Below the pieces are notes generated by a model, which was not told the DNA's origin, did no database searches, and worked only from the letters and a program-made list of their open reading frames with translations. The position numbers and the translations under genes were made by a program. 64,000 nucleotides of DNA from Erythrobacter sp. (lineage in GTDB: Bacteria > Pseudomonadota > Alphaproteobacteria > Sphingomonadales > Sphingomonadaceae), in contig DAICXZ010000025.1 of NCBI GenBank assembly GCA_027311945.1, positions 59,766 to 123,765 on the forward strand, in the 5' to 3' direction. Below are positions 1 through 9,033 of this stretch, one piece after another. Position 1 is the stretch's first letter, and each line of letters starts with the position of its first letter.

Positions 1-4
1 TATA

Positions 5-34
5 GGGGGCCGCATCCAGCTGGATGCGGCCCCC
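5..34. terminator. perfect 15-bp hairpin upstream of ptsN
   Basis: GGGGGCCGCATCCAG pairs without mismatch with the following CTGGATGCGGCCCCC. It lies 50 bp before ptsN and most likely ends the gene left of the window edge, although no clear T-run follows, so an RNA-stability or attenuation role is possible. Confidence 0.5.
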
Positions 35-84
35 TGAGCCGGGGCTGAAACAGCGGCCTCGCGGAAGAACGAAACCACAAGACC

Positions 85-546
85 ATGCATGCCACCTTCG
101 CCATGAACCCGCAGTCGGTCGACATCGTCGATGCGGCCACCAAGGATGACATCCTTGAGCAATTGAGCAACCTGTTCTCGCGCGCCTACGAGCTCGACGC
201 GGCTCAGGTGCTTGAGGCACTGGTTGAGCGGGAGAGTCTCGGCAGCACCGGCTTCGGTCGCGGTGTGGCCATTCCCCATGCACGCATCTCCGGTATCAAG
301 CGGCCAATTGCGGCGCTGCTGCGGCTGAAGCGGCCGGCTGATTTCGCCGCTGCCGATGGCATGCCGGTCGATCTCGTGTTCGGCCTGCTCTCGCCCGAGG
401 GTAGCGGCGCCATGCACCTCTATGCTCTGGCCGAGATTTCGCGCCTGATGCGCGATGAGGAAGTCCGCGAAGCTCTGAGCGAAGCCCCTGACGGTGAGGC
501 GCTTTATGGCCTGCTCACCAATGCGTCGGACCGTGACGCCGCCTGA
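85..546 (+). CDS. ptsN: PTS IIA-like nitrogen-regulatory protein PtsN
   Basis: This 153-residue protein is a single EIIA (fructose/mannitol-type) domain. The sequence GRGVAIPHARI carries the phosphoryl-accepting His at about residue 65. In proteobacteria EIIA-Ntr is the last member of the PTS-Ntr relay and regulates potassium transport, carbon and nitrogen physiology by protein contact rather than sugar transport. The ATG at 85 is used; an in-frame ATG at 103 would give a more typical N-terminus and cannot be excluded. The downstream thioesterase gene overlaps its 3' end, suggesting co-transcription. In related genomes ptsN often follows the ribosome-hibernation factor gene, which would lie off the left edge. 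Confidence 0.9.
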   Translation: MHATFAMNPQSVDIVDAATKDDILEQLSNLFSRAYELDAAQVLEALVERESLGSTGFGRGVAIPHARISGIKRPIAALLRLKRPADFAAADGMPVDLVFGLLSPEGSGAMHLYALAEISRLMRDEEVREALSEAPDGEALYGLLTNASDRDAA

Positions 547-1015
547 TCGCGTGGCTCCCGCTTCGGCGAGCGGAGCGCAGGCGCATTATCGCGCGCTCGA
601 GCATCTCTATGCTTCGGCCCCGATCAACGACCTGTTCGATTCGCGGCTTGAAATCACTTCGCCGGGCGTGGCGCGGATTGCTTTCGAGGTCGACGATCGG
701 GTCTATCATGCCGCTGGCGCCGCGCATGGCACGATCTATTTCAAGATGCTCGACGATGCGGCCTTCTATGCCGCCAACTCGCTGGTGTCGGACCGCTTTT
801 TGCTGACCACGGGCTTCAATCTCCATTTCACCAAGCCTGTGCGCGCGGGCAAGGTCGTGGCCGAGGGGCGCTGGATCAGCGGCAAGCGCCGCGTGTTCAT
901 CGCCGAGGCGCACCTGACCGACGAAGAGGGCGATGAGATCGGCCGGGGCACCGGCACCTTCATGCGCTCGCGTATCGCGTTGTCGGGCCTCGACGGCTAC
1001 CGGCTGCAGGGCTGA
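533..1015 (+). CDS. PaaI/hotdog-fold thioesterase family protein
   Basis: The protein (about 160 residues) belongs to the hotdog-fold thioesterase group. The core HAAGAAHGTIYFKMLDDAAFYAANS and the later GRGTGTFMRS match small acyl-CoA thioesterases of the PaaI/YbgC type; the acidic residue after the HG loop is the likely catalytic position. The substrate is unknown. I chose GTG at 533, overlapping the ptsN end by 14 bases; ATG 521 and GTG 551 are alternatives, and none has a strong Shine-Dalgarno. Overlap with ptsN implies translational coupling. Confidence 0.75.
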   Translation: MTPPDRVAPASASGAQAHYRALEHLYASAPINDLFDSRLEITSPGVARIAFEVDDRVYHAAGAAHGTIYFKMLDDAAFYAANSLVSDRFLLTTGFNLHFTKPVRAGKVVAEGRWISGKRRVFIAEAHLTDEEGDEIGRGTGTFMRSRIALSGLDGYRLQG

Positions 1016-1027
1016 GGCGGGCGCGGC

Positions 1028-1354
1028 TTGGAAACGGCGCGAATCCCCGCCCACCTCGAAGTGAGCGGGCTGCTGCGTGCGGTGGGGGCGCGTGGAGGCT
1101 TTGGCACGGTGCTCGCCAAGGGAGAACGCGAGGCCGGGACATTGCTGGTCATCTGTTGCCATAGAGGCACAAACGGTTGCCTGTTTGAACGAATGCCGCA
1201 GCTGGATGGTACCCGCAAGTGGACCGCGATCAAGCAGGAAAACCCTGAAAATCCGTCAGAAATTATGGAATACTGGCAGCGTCGCAAACGCCAGGACGAC
1301 GACCTGTGGGTTATCGAGCTGGATCATCCCGAGGCGGAACAACTGCTCATTTAG
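1028..1354 (+). CDS. DUF1491 family protein
   Basis: A 108-residue protein that matches the DUF1491 family, recognised by EVSGLLRAV...GGFGTVLAKGEREAGTLLV, the central FERMPQLDGTR and the C-terminal RRKRQDDDLWVIELD. The family is small, soluble, restricted mainly to alphaproteobacteria, and of unknown function. The reading frame opens with TTG at 1028, 13 bases after the thioesterase stop; no ATG is available before the conserved N-terminus. It probably forms one transcript with the two genes upstream. Confidence 0.8.
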   Translation: METARIPAHLEVSGLLRAVGARGGFGTVLAKGEREAGTLLVICCHRGTNGCLFERMPQLDGTRKWTAIKQENPENPSEIMEYWQRRKRQDDDLWVIELDHPEAEQLLI

Positions 1355-1453
1355 CAGTGCGCACAGGTTGACATTCAAATTACGAGGGCTATTTGGCCCG
1401 CGCCTTTCCTGAAGAAGCGTAAACCATGACCATCGGCATTTCGGCCGATCGAT

Positions 1454-2248
1454 GTGGTGCGCAGACGGGGAGACGCCGCCGGGCCACCGCAACAGGATGT
1501 GGCCTTGCCGAGCGCACATGGATCGCGCTGGCAAGCCTTTGGCCCGGACTGGCTTCTCACCGCCATGGTAACGGGATACATGACTGCAGGTTATTTTCGC
1601 GCCGGGGCGATTGTCTCGGCCGTGACACTGTTTGGCGCGACCATTGGCACGATTGCCGAAGGCGCGAGAGCCCAGGATCAGGGCGTGGGCAATGAGCCCC
1701 AGATGATCGATCAGATTCCGTCCGACGCCGCCCCTGCCAACGAAGTACGCTTCGTGGCCAGCCCGGTGGTCCAGGACACCGCCGACGAGGCCGAAGATGC
1801 GCCAGCCATCGTGCTGCCGCCGGTCGATGTCAGCAACCTGCGCGAACTGGTCGCGCAGACCGAAACCGGCGACGTACTGACCGACGACCTCAAATGCCTG
1901 GCGCAGGCCGTCTACTTCGAATCGCGCGGCGAACCGCTGGCGGGCCAGCTGGCCGTGGCCCGTGTTGTCATCAACCGTGCCGAGAGTGCCTCGTTCCCCG
2001 ACAGCTATTGCAGTGTCGTCAAGCAGCGTGCGCAATTCTCGTTCGTGCGCGGTGGTCGCATTCCCGAGCCTAATCGCAGCTCAGCCGCATGGCAGCGCGC
2101 CAAGGCCATCGCCCATATCGCCGAAAGCGATATGTGGGCCAGCGATGCCGGTGATGCGCTCTATTTCCACGCCACCCGCGTGAATCCGCGCTGGGCACGC
2201 ACCAAGGTGGCCCGGGCGACCATCGACAGCCACATCTTCTATCGTTGA
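1454..2248 (+). CDS. cell-wall hydrolase, SleB-type (Hydrolase_2)
   Basis: The protein (264 residues from GTG 1454) has one probable membrane segment at residues 34-66 and a low-complexity linker, then a C-terminal SleB/Hydrolase_2 domain (about 148-264) with AQAVYFESRGEP, where the Glu is the usual catalytic residue, plus AVARVVINRAES and FHATRVNPRW. The family hydrolyses peptidoglycan (lytic transglycosylase or amidase type). The topology suggests a periplasmic enzyme anchored in the inner membrane. The start is uncertain: ATG 1565 or 1577 would give a conventional signal anchor. Confidence 0.8.
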   Translation: MVRRRGDAAGPPQQDVALPSAHGSRWQAFGPDWLLTAMVTGYMTAGYFRAGAIVSAVTLFGATIGTIAEGARAQDQGVGNEPQMIDQIPSDAAPANEVRFVASPVVQDTADEAEDAPAIVLPPVDVSNLRELVAQTETGDVLTDDLKCLAQAVYFESRGEPLAGQLAVARVVINRAESASFPDSYCSVVKQRAQFSFVRGGRIPEPNRSSAAWQRAKAIAHIAESDMWASDAGDALYFHATRVNPRWARTKVARATIDSHIFYR

Positions 2249-2296
2249 GGTAGCGAGCGGGGCCTGAGCGCCCTGCCCGCCCGCCTTTACACAGGG

Positions 2297-3067
2297 TTAG
2301 TCCAGCTCGACCCACACCGGGGCGTGATCGCTGGCCTTCTCGCGCCCGCGATACTCCTTGTCGACACCGGCGGCGGTCATGCGGTCGGCGCATTCGGGCG
2401 AGAGCAGCAGGTGATCGATGCGGAACCCGTGGTCGCGCTGCCAGGCACCGGCCTGATAGTCCCAGAACGTCCACACCCCGCCGCGCGGGTTGCGCACGTT
2501 CAACGCATCGGTCCAGCCCTGCCCGAGAAGGCGGGCATAGGCGTCGCGCGACTCGGGCTGCATCAGCGCGTCGCTGGCCATGGCGCGGACCGAATAGACA
2601 TCCTTGTCCTCGGGGATGACGTTGAAGTCGCCCAGCACCACGCAGGGCTTCTCGCTCGCCAGCAGGCCTTCGAGGTGGAGGCGCAGGCGCTCCATCCACG
2701 CCAGTTTGTATTCGAACTTGGGGCCGGGCTGCGGGTTGCCGTTGGGCAGGTAAAGGTTGGCTACGTGTACGCCATTGAAGTCCGCCTCGATAAAGCGGGC
2801 CTGTTCGTCGTCAGGATCGCCCGGAAGCCCGCGTGAAACGTTTTCCGCCGGGCCGCCGTCGGTGAGGATGGCGACGCCATTGAAGCCCTTCTGGCCGTGC
2901 GTCTCGACATGGTAGCCGATCGCCTCGAACTCCTTGCGCGGGAAGCCCTCGTCCTGGCTCTTGATCTCCTGCAGGCCGGCGATGGCGGGGCGGGTTTCCT
3001 CCAGCCACTCGATCAGGCGCGGCAGGCGCGCTTTCACGCCATTGATGTTGAAGCTGGCGATTCTCAC
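2297..3067 (-). CDS. xth: exodeoxyribonuclease III (AP endonuclease)
   Basis: This 256-residue enzyme of the exonuclease-endonuclease-phosphatase superfamily begins RIASFNINGVKAR and carries the family blocks LQEIKSQDE, the NLYLPNG segment, LGDFNVIPE and the terminal SDHAPVW, which supply the metal-binding Glu, Asp, Asn and catalytic His. It repairs abasic sites and 3'-blocked ends. I set the start at GTG 3067, one base after the stop of the upstream iron-sulfur carrier gene. A longer reading from 3157 would overlap that gene by 90 bases and adds a non-homologous N-terminus. Confidence 0.92.
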   Translation of the reverse strand: MRIASFNINGVKARLPRLIEWLEETRPAIAGLQEIKSQDEGFPRKEFEAIGYHVETHGQKGFNGVAILTDGGPAENVSRGLPGDPDDEQARFIEADFNGVHVANLYLPNGNPQPGPKFEYKLAWMERLRLHLEGLLASEKPCVVLGDFNVIPEDKDVYSVRAMASDALMQPESRDAYARLLGQGWTDALNVRNPRGGVWTFWDYQAGAWQRDHGFRIDHLLLSPECADRMTAAGVDKEYRGREKASDHAPVWVELD

Positions 3068-3068
3068 G

Positions 3069-3398
3069 TCAGATGCCGAAGCTGGAACCACAGCCGCAAC
3101 CGGCGGCCGCATTGGGGTTCTCGACCCGGAAGGCCGCCCCGCCCAGCGATTCGACATAGTCCACCGTCGCCCCGTTCACGAGATCGAGGCTGATCGGATC
3201 GACCACCAGCCGCACGCCTGCCGTCTCGCTCACCGCGTCGTCGTCCTCTGCCGCATCGGCAAGGTCGAACTTGTACTGGAAGCCCGAACAGCCCCCGCCT
3301 TCCACCGACAGGCGAAGGATGGCGGGTTTGTGCTGGCGCTCGGCAATCGCATTGATGCGTGCGGCGGCGGCTTCGGTGAGGGTCAGGGGGCTGGTCAT
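3069..3398 (-). CDS. erpA: A-type iron-sulfur cluster insertion protein (ErpA/IscA family)
   Basis: The 109-residue protein has the HesB/IscA fold signature with three conserved cysteines: GGGCSGFQYKF and the C-terminal AAAGCGCGSSF. These bind a transferable [4Fe-4S] or [2Fe-2S] cluster. A second A-type carrier lies in the suf operon at 30893, so this copy away from suf is more likely the ErpA-like general carrier. It is followed directly by xth with a one-base gap, so the two genes share a transcript. Confidence 0.85.
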   Translation of the reverse strand: MTSPLTLTEAAAARINAIAERQHKPAILRLSVEGGGCSGFQYKFDLADAAEDDDAVSETAGVRLVVDPISLDLVNGATVDYVESLGGAAFRVENPNAAAGCGCGSSFGI

Positions 3399-3429
3399 GC
3401 CCCTGATCTAAGCCTTGCGAGGGTCAGGC

Positions 3430-3858
3430 TCAAGCCGAGGCGATATATTCGCGCATTTGATCGGCCTCGGATTCGATCTGATCCATGCGGAATTTGATCA
3501 GATCGCCAATTGAAACGAAGCCGATCATGCGCTGTCCGTCCATCACCGGTAGATGGCGGATGCGCCGCCGAGTCATCAGCGACAGCGCCCTGAGCACGCT
3601 GGTGCCGACCTCGATGGTGATCGGCGGGCTGGTCATCACATCACCCACCGTGCGGCTGAGCGCGCGTTCGCCTTCGCGCGCGACCGAATAAAGCAGGTCG
3701 CGCTCGGAGAAAATCCCCGCGATCTCGTCACCCGCCAGTACGGGCAAGGCACCGATGCGCCTTTCCGCGAGCAGGCCGGCTGCGGTCTGGACGCTGTCGG
3801 TGGCGGTGCAGGAAATGACCTGCGAGTCGCGGCTTTCGAGAATGCTGGCAATCGTCAT
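3430..3858 (-). CDS. CBS-domain protein
   Basis: A 142-residue protein consisting of two CBS motifs. The first covers about residues 15-65 (AERRIGALPVLAGDEIAGIFSERDLL) and the second residues 78-132 (MTRRRIRHLPVMDGQRMIGFVSIGDLI). Paired CBS domains bind adenosine nucleotides or SAM and act as sensors; stand-alone forms of this length are common in alphaproteobacteria. The ATG at 3858 follows GGGGAGGTCACCGCC, a good Shine-Dalgarno, so the longer frame to 3942 is not used. Confidence 0.88.
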   Translation of the reverse strand: MTIASILESRDSQVISCTATDSVQTAAGLLAERRIGALPVLAGDEIAGIFSERDLLYSVAREGERALSRTVGDVMTSPPITIEVGTSVLRALSLMTRRRIRHLPVMDGQRMIGFVSIGDLIKFRMDQIESEADQMREYIASA

Positions 3859-3986
3859 GGCGGTGACCTCCCCTGCCCGGCCTTGATGCGGGCTTGTCCG
3901 TATAATGCCACGCTTTGCCCGGTCTGCGCAAATCGGGAGCAAGGCCAGCCTTGCAGGCGGGCGCTCGAACGGGCATTGGAGGCTCC

Positions 3987-4322
3987 ATGCCCGGCCCCTC
4001 CCCGCTCGATGATCCGAAGAAGGCCGCTTACGCCTGGGCGCGCTATCGCCGCCTGATGCGGTTCATGTTCGCCTTCACCGTGGTGACGGTGATCGTGGCG
4101 CTGACGGTGATCTACACCCAGGTCGAAAACGTTTCGCCGCACTTCTTCATCGCCACCGCGCTGGGGATCGGTTTTTCGATGCTGCTGATGAGCGCGCTGA
4201 TGGGGTTGGTGTTCCTCTCCAGCGGAACGGGCCACGACGAATCGGTCGAAAACTCACTCGATGATCTCGATCCGCAGGCCCCTCCGCCGTTCGATCATCG
4301 CAAGGCGCGCTGGAAAGACTAG
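3987..4322 (+). CDS. small two-helix inner-membrane protein
   Basis: A 111-residue protein of unknown function. After a basic, soluble N-terminus ([15 protein letters not shown]) there are two hydrophobic segments at about residues 27-45 and 54-79, then an acidic, proline-rich tail. It is conserved-looking in style among sphingomonads but I do not recognise a named family. The start at 3987 fits the hydrophobic layout better than the longer frame from 3915. Its 3' end overlaps the convergent ferredoxin gene by four bases. Confidence 0.6.
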   Translation: MPGPSPLDDPKKAAYAWARYRRLMRFMFAFTVVTVIVALTVIYTQVENVSPHFFIATALGIGFSMLLMSALMGLVFLSSGTGHDESVENSLDDLDPQAPPPFDHRKARWKD

Positions 4323-4750
4323 CTGGCGGGACGCAGGCGATATTCCTCGACCGGCTCGCCACCGATCAGGTGCTGCTGGATGATCTGTTCGAGCACCGCC
4401 TCGTTGCACGAGTGATACCAGACGCCATCGGGCCAGACGACCGCGATCGGCCCCGCTTCGCAGATTTGCAGGCAATCGGCCTTGGTGCGCTGGACCGGGC
4501 CGACCAGCCCCAGATCCTTCAGCCGTTTCTTGAGGTATTTCCACGCGCGCTCGCCTTCGTCGCGGCGGCAGCACTTCTGCTTTTCCGACACGCCACAAAG
4601 GAATATCTGGCGGCTGATCGAGTCGCCACCAATCTTGGCCAGCGCGCGTTGCGCTTTCGCCAGCTCGCTCAGCGTGCTTTCCCCGCGATACGGTCGATCT
4701 CTTCGCGCACCAGCTTTTCGACCACGGCGGGAAGGTTCGTGTCGAGCCAT
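4319..4750 (-). CDS. (2Fe-2S) ferredoxin, thioredoxin-like type
   Basis: The protein has the thioredoxin-like [2Fe-2S] ferredoxin pattern: [13 protein letters not shown] near the N-terminus and [24 protein letters not shown] near the C-terminus supply the four cluster cysteines. It probably transfers electrons in the cytosol; the partner is unknown. The start is uncertain. The only ATG in frame (4750) lies 82 bases inside the upstream popZ gene, and no GTG or TTG occurs before the conserved core, so either this long overlap or a rare start after the popZ stop is used. Confidence 0.8.
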   Translation of the reverse strand: MARHEPSRRGRKAGARRDRPYRGESTLSELAKAQRALAKIGGDSISRQIFLCGVSEKQKCCRRDEGERAWKYLKKRLKDLGLVGPVQRTKADCLQICEAGPIAVVWPDGVWYHSCNEAVLEQIIQQHLIGGEPVEEYRLRPAS

Positions 4751-5223
4751 TCGGCCAGCATCGGGCGCAGCATCTCGCGCACCATGCCTTCGAGGAGGCT
4801 TTCGCCGGGGGCGTCGGCTTCGTCCGTCTCGCCCGTGGCCAGCATGGCGAGGGCAGCGAAGCTGTCGTTCACGCTCTGCCGCGCGGCACTGCTGGTGAGG
4901 GCATCGGGCTCGGCTTGCGGCTCGACCGCTTCGGGTTCAGCCTTGTCGCGGTCGATAGAGGTATCGTTGCGATCAGCGACCTCGGCGGCCGGATCGCTGT
5001 CGACGACCAGATCGGCCTCGCCCAGGTCGAGCACCTCGTCGGCTCTGACTTCTGCGATCAGACTCTCGCCATCATCGGCCGGGCCGGATGCGCGCAAGGC
5101 CGTGGCAAAGCCCATCGACTCGCGCTTGCGCTTCTCGTTGGATGCGACTTCGCGGTTCTCGCGCTCGATCACCCGCTTGATGATGCCGAGAATCTCCTCG
5201 GTCGAAGCTTCCGAGTGATGCAT
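4669..5223 (-). CDS. popZ: PopZ/DUF2497 polar-organising protein
   Basis: This 184-residue protein has the two conserved ends of DUF2497/PopZ separated by an acidic, disordered middle. The N-terminal helix is [16 protein letters not shown] and the C-terminal helical part is [19 protein letters not shown] followed by [11 protein letters not shown]. In Caulobacter PopZ forms a polar scaffold that anchors ParB-bound origins. The gene sits directly downstream of the TolC-type porin gene with two bases between, suggesting co-transcription. Confidence 0.82.
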   Translation of the reverse strand: MHHSEASTEEILGIIKRVIERENREVASNEKRKRESMGFATALRASGPADDGESLIAEVRADEVLDLGEADLVVDSDPAAEVADRNDTSIDRDKAEPEAVEPQAEPDALTSSAARQSVNDSFAALAMLATGETDEADAPGESLLEGMVREMLRPMLAEWLDTNLPAVVEKLVREEIDRIAGKAR

Positions 5224-5225
5224 TC

Positions 5226-6677
5226 CTACTGCTCCCGCCCTGTGGTCTCAGGAATTTCCGCGTCTTGCGCCGGGATGTCAACAGTACGAACGCTTTGGAT
5301 GGCGGGGTCTTCGTCCTGGCTCCAGTCCCAGATATTGCCGCGCACGCGGTCGTAGTTGGCGACGGGGTCGTAGAGCGGGCCATATTCGGCAAGGCCCAGA
5401 TCGCGCGCTTCGGCGCGGCCCATGGCGGCCAGCAGGGTGAAGCCCGCGACATAGGCGTTGCGCCGCGCGGTCACCAGCTCGACCTGCGCGTTGAGCAGTT
5501 CCTGCTGGGCGTTGAGAATATCGAGGATGGTGCGGTTGCCCACAGTGTTTTCCGCGCGCACGCCTTCGAGACTAAGTGAGGCGGCATCGACCGCGCTTTG
5601 CGAGGAAAGGACGATGGCGCTGGCCGCGCGCCAGCTCGTATAGGCGCCGCGCACCTGCGCAATGATCCCGCGCTCGGTCGCCACGACCTGTTCTAGAGCA
5701 GCCTGCGAGGTGGCCTGGGCCTGCCGCTCGCGCGCCGAAACGCGGCCACCCTGGAAGATCGGCAAGCGTAGGCGCAGGCCGGCCTGCGCCGTGGTGGAGG
5801 CTTCGGAAGAGCTCGGGTTGCCCAGCGAACCGAGATAGTTCTGATACCCGCCGTTGGAAAAGGCTTCGATCGTCGGCAGGCGCCCTGCCCCGGCGACGTT
5901 GATATCGTAGCGCGAGGCCTGCGCGCGCTCGAGCGCCGCGATCAGGTCGGGGTTGTTCTCAAGCGCAATCTGCACCGCCGTATCGACATCGGTGGGCAGG
6001 CCCGGAAGCGGCGGCGGCGGGGCCAGCTCGCCCGGTGCCTTGCCGACCAGCTCGATATAGCGTTCGCGCGCGGTGATCAGGTTTGCTTGCGCCGATTGCA
6101 GGTTGCCCCGCGCCACCGAAAGCCGCGCTTCGGACTGGGCCACGTCGGTGCGGGTGAGATCGCCGATCTCGAACCGGTCGCTGGTGGCCTGGAAGTTGAC
6201 CTCGAGCACCTCGACGTTGTTGGCCGATAGCCCGACGATCGCCTCGTTGCGGATCACGTCCATATAGGCAGCGACGACCTGGCTGAACACCGCGCTCTCG
6301 GTCCCGCGCAGGTCGGCGCGGCCGGCTTCCACGCGCGTTTCCGCGGCGAGCACACCGTTGCGCACGGCGCCGCCCTGATAGAGCGGCACGGCCAGATCAA
6401 CGCCTGCGTTAAGCGAGCGGTCGGGTGAAATGAAGCTGGCGGAACTCTGCTTCAGAAACTCGGTGTAAGTGCCCGAGGCGCTGACAGTGGGCAGGCCGCT
6501 GGCGCGTTCGATCACCACATTCTCGTCGGTCGCACGCAACTGGGCACGCGCGGCTTCGAGCGTGGGGTTCTCGGCATAGGCCGAGGCGAGCGCGTCCTTC
6601 AGCGTATCGGCTTGGGCCGGGCCGGCAATCAGGCAGGCAGAGGCGAGCAGCGCCACGATGGCCGAGCGGCGTTGCAT
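5226..6677 (-). CDS. TolC-family outer-membrane efflux protein
   Basis: The 483-residue protein starts with a signal peptide ending ACLIAGPAQA and contains the internally repeated OEP domains of TolC (about 25-220 and 235-430), with DLTRTDVAQSEARLSVARGNL and the second-half counterpart NRTILDILNAQQELLNAQVELV. It would be the outer-membrane duct for type I secretion or RND/ABC efflux. The gene lies between the methyltransferase-like gene (gap two bases) and popZ, apparently in one operon; no inner-membrane pump is adjacent, so its partner is encoded elsewhere. Confidence 0.92.
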   Translation of the reverse strand: MQRRSAIVALLASACLIAGPAQADTLKDALASAYAENPTLEAARAQLRATDENVVIERASGLPTVSASGTYTEFLKQSSASFISPDRSLNAGVDLAVPLYQGGAVRNGVLAAETRVEAGRADLRGTESAVFSQVVAAYMDVIRNEAIVGLSANNVEVLEVNFQATSDRFEIGDLTRTDVAQSEARLSVARGNLQSAQANLITARERYIELVGKAPGELAPPPPLPGLPTDVDTAVQIALENNPDLIAALERAQASRYDINVAGAGRLPTIEAFSNGGYQNYLGSLGNPSSSEASTTAQAGLRLRLPIFQGGRVSARERQAQATSQAALEQVVATERGIIAQVRGAYTSWRAASAIVLSSQSAVDAASLSLEGVRAENTVGNRTILDILNAQQELLNAQVELVTARRNAYVAGFTLLAAMGRAEARDLGLAEYGPLYDPVANYDRVRGNIWDWSQDEDPAIQSVRTVDIPAQDAEIPETTGREQ

Positions 6678-6679
6678 GG

Positions 6680-7276
6680 TCAGAAGCTCCAGCCCTTCGG
6701 AGCGTCGAACGCGCCGATGCGCGGAATGCCCAGGTCCTGCACCGCGAACAGCGCCGCCTTGTTATCGGCCTTGCGCCCGATCGCGAGGCGGGTGACGCCG
6801 CCTTCGACCACGCCGGTGACGATGCGGGCATCTTCGGCCAGCCGGGCCAGCAGGCTCTCGGGCAGCTGTTCGGCCGCGCCATCGACCAGCAACAGATCGG
6901 CAGGCTTGCCCCCGGCGCCGGCATTGGTGGCCTCGGCGGGCGTCAGCTCGATCACCTCGGTAACGAGCGGGCGCAGCAGCTCGGCAAGGTAACCGCTGCC
7001 GTTGGTGACCACGATTGCCACCTCGTCACCCTTCGGGGCGGCTTCCTGCAGCATCATGCCCTGCACCACCGGAGCGGGCAGCGCGCCGCCGCCTTCAAGC
7101 CGGATCGCGCGGTCCATATAGGCTGTGGCGCGCAAGTTTTCGGGCAGGAACTCCTCGCGGGCGACTGCGTTCATGCGGGAAAGCACAAAGGGCGCGTTCA
7201 CGCCGCTGGTGCGCAGCTGACTGTCGATCATGGCGCGTCGCGCGGGATTTGTCGGGCTAAGGGTGGTTTCGAGCAT
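6680..7276 (-). CDS. protein-L-isoaspartate O-methyltransferase-like protein, degenerate
   Basis: The 198-residue protein aligns by eye with PCMT: ARRAMIDSQLRTSGV at the N-terminus, then REEFLPENLRATAYMD and PAPVVQGMML. The SAM-binding motif I is altered (VVTNGSGYLAELL rather than the usual E-x-GTGSGY), and the stretch between it and DLLLVDGAAEQLPESL is short, so catalysis is doubtful. The ATG at 7276 is preferred; 7312 adds twelve unrelated residues. It is the first gene of the operon with the TolC-type porin and popZ. Confidence 0.75.
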   Translation of the reverse strand: MLETTLSPTNPARRAMIDSQLRTSGVNAPFVLSRMNAVAREEFLPENLRATAYMDRAIRLEGGGALPAPVVQGMMLQEAAPKGDEVAIVVTNGSGYLAELLRPLVTEVIELTPAEATNAGAGGKPADLLLVDGAAEQLPESLLARLAEDARIVTGVVEGGVTRLAIGRKADNKAALFAVQDLGIPRIGAFDAPKGWSF

Positions 7277-7420
7277 AGTCTCTTCAGCAAACTCTTGTGG
7301 GATGCGGCGCAAAGTGCCTTAAGCGCAACCAAAGCCGAGGCCAAGGCCTTTGACCGTCGCAAACTGTCGCGCGGCGACCGCATTGGTTAGGGGCCATCGA
7401 CCAACAGGAGTTACGAGACG

Positions 7421-8947
7421 ATGAGCGACATGGTGACGATCCGCGAGGACGACCTGATCGAGACGGTCGCCGATGCACTGCAGTACATTTCTTACTATCA
7501 CCCGATGGACTACATCACCGCGCTCGGCGAGGCCTACAAGGCAGAGCAGGGCCCGGCGGCAAAGGATGCCATCGCGCAGATCCTCACCAACAGCCGCATG
7601 TGCGCCGAAGGGCACCGCCCGATCTGCCAGGACACCGGCATCGTCAACGTGTTCATCAAGTGGGGGCAGGAATGCCGCCTGGAATCGACGCAGAGCCTGC
7701 AGGAGGTCGTCGACGAGGGCGTGCGCCGGGCTTACAACAATCCCGACAACAAGCTGCGCGCCTCGATCCTGGCCGATCCGGCCTTCACCCGCCGCAACAC
7801 CCGCGATAACACGCCTTGTGTGCTGTCGGTCGAGATGGTGCCGGGCCGCACGGTCAGCATCGATGTCGCGGCCAAGGGCGGCGGCAGCGAGAACAAGAGC
7901 AAGTTCAAGATGATGAACCCCAGCGACAATATCGTCGACTGGGTGATCGAGCAGATTCCCTCGATGGGCGCGGGCTGGTGTCCGCCGGGGATGCTCGGCA
8001 TCGGTATCGGCGGCACTGCCGAACACTGCATGAAGCTCGCCAAGCTGTCGCTGATGGAGCAGATCGACATGGCCCAGCTCAAGCAGCGCGGCCCCCAGAC
8101 CGATATTGAACAGCTGCGGATCGACATTTTCGACGCGGTGAACGCGCAGGGCGTGGGTGCGCAGGGCCTTGGCGGACTCTCCACCGTGCTCGACGTGAAG
8201 ATTCTCGATGCGCCGTGCCATGCGGCGGGGAAGCCTGTTGGCATGATCCCCAACTGCGCCGCCACCCGCCATGCGCACATCACCATCGACGGCTCTGGCC
8301 CGGCCTATCTGCCGCAGCCCGATCTCGATGCCTGGCCCGATGTCCACTGGGAGCCCGATGCCGAGGCGATTCGCGTCGATCTCGATAATCTTACCCCCGA
8401 AGTGGTGGCGAGCTGGAAGATGGGCGACCGCTTGCTCCTCAACGGCAAGATGCTGACTGGGCGCGATGCGGCACACAAGCGCATCCAGGAGATGCTCGAG
8501 AAGGGCGAAGAGCTGCCGGTGAATTTCAAGGGCCGCGCGATCTACTATGTCGGCCCGGTCGACCCGGTGATGGGCGAGGTGGTCGGCCCGGCCGGCCCCA
8601 CCACCGCCACCCGGATGGACAAGTTCACCGAGATGATGCTCGATCAGGGCCTGCTCGCGATGATCGGCAAGGCCGAGCGCGGCGCCGATGCGGTGGACGT
8701 AATCAGCCGCTTCAAGGTCGCCTACCTGATGGCGACCGGCGGTGCGGCCTATCTCGTCGCCCGCGCGATCAAGGAGGCCAGGGTGGTCGGCTTCGAAGAT
8801 CTGGGCATGGAAGCGATCTACGAATTCACCGTGAAGGACATGCCAGTCACGGTCGCGGTCGATGCCGAGGGCAACAACGTTCACAAGCTTGCCCCGCTGC
8901 ATTGGCAGAAGAAGATTCGCGAGGAAGGCCTGCTGCCGACAGGCTGA
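7421..8947 (+). CDS. fumA: class I fumarate hydratase (iron-sulfur type)
   Basis: A 508-residue single-chain class I fumarase, interconverting fumarate and malate in the TCA cycle with a [4Fe-4S] cluster. The N-terminal alpha domain includes ICQDTGIVNVFIKWG, KGGGSENKSK and GAGWCPPGMLGIGIGG, and the C-terminal beta domain includes AIYYVGPVDPVMGEVVGPAGPTTATRMD. The three cluster cysteines are in these first-domain blocks and near GAPCHAAG-like sequence. It is monocistronic, preceded by CAGGAG at a good distance, and divergent from the methyltransferase operon. Confidence 0.93.
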   Translation: MSDMVTIREDDLIETVADALQYISYYHPMDYITALGEAYKAEQGPAAKDAIAQILTNSRMCAEGHRPICQDTGIVNVFIKWGQECRLESTQSLQEVVDEGVRRAYNNPDNKLRASILADPAFTRRNTRDNTPCVLSVEMVPGRTVSIDVAAKGGGSENKSKFKMMNPSDNIVDWVIEQIPSMGAGWCPPGMLGIGIGGTAEHCMKLAKLSLMEQIDMAQLKQRGPQTDIEQLRIDIFDAVNAQGVGAQGLGGLSTVLDVKILDAPCHAAGKPVGMIPNCAATRHAHITIDGSGPAYLPQPDLDAWPDVHWEPDAEAIRVDLDNLTPEVVASWKMGDRLLLNGKMLTGRDAAHKRIQEMLEKGEELPVNFKGRAIYYVGPVDPVMGEVVGPAGPTTATRMDKFTEMMLDQGLLAMIGKAERGADAVDVISRFKVAYLMATGGAAYLVARAIKEARVVGFEDLGMEAIYEFTVKDMPVTVAVDAEGNNVHKLAPLHWQKKIREEGLLPTG

Positions 8948-9033
8948 GCGCGGCTGTGTTCGACCAAGCGCCGACTCGGCTCGACCAACCGGCTCTGCCC
9001 GGCTGGCCGGGCCTTAGGTGCACAGGCTAGAGG

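Noticed and set aside
7319..8902. 527-codon open frame antisense to the fumarase gene
   Set aside because: Its codon pattern mirrors the fumarase reading, it has no family features, and class I fumarase is certain on the plus strand. High GC keeps antisense frames open.
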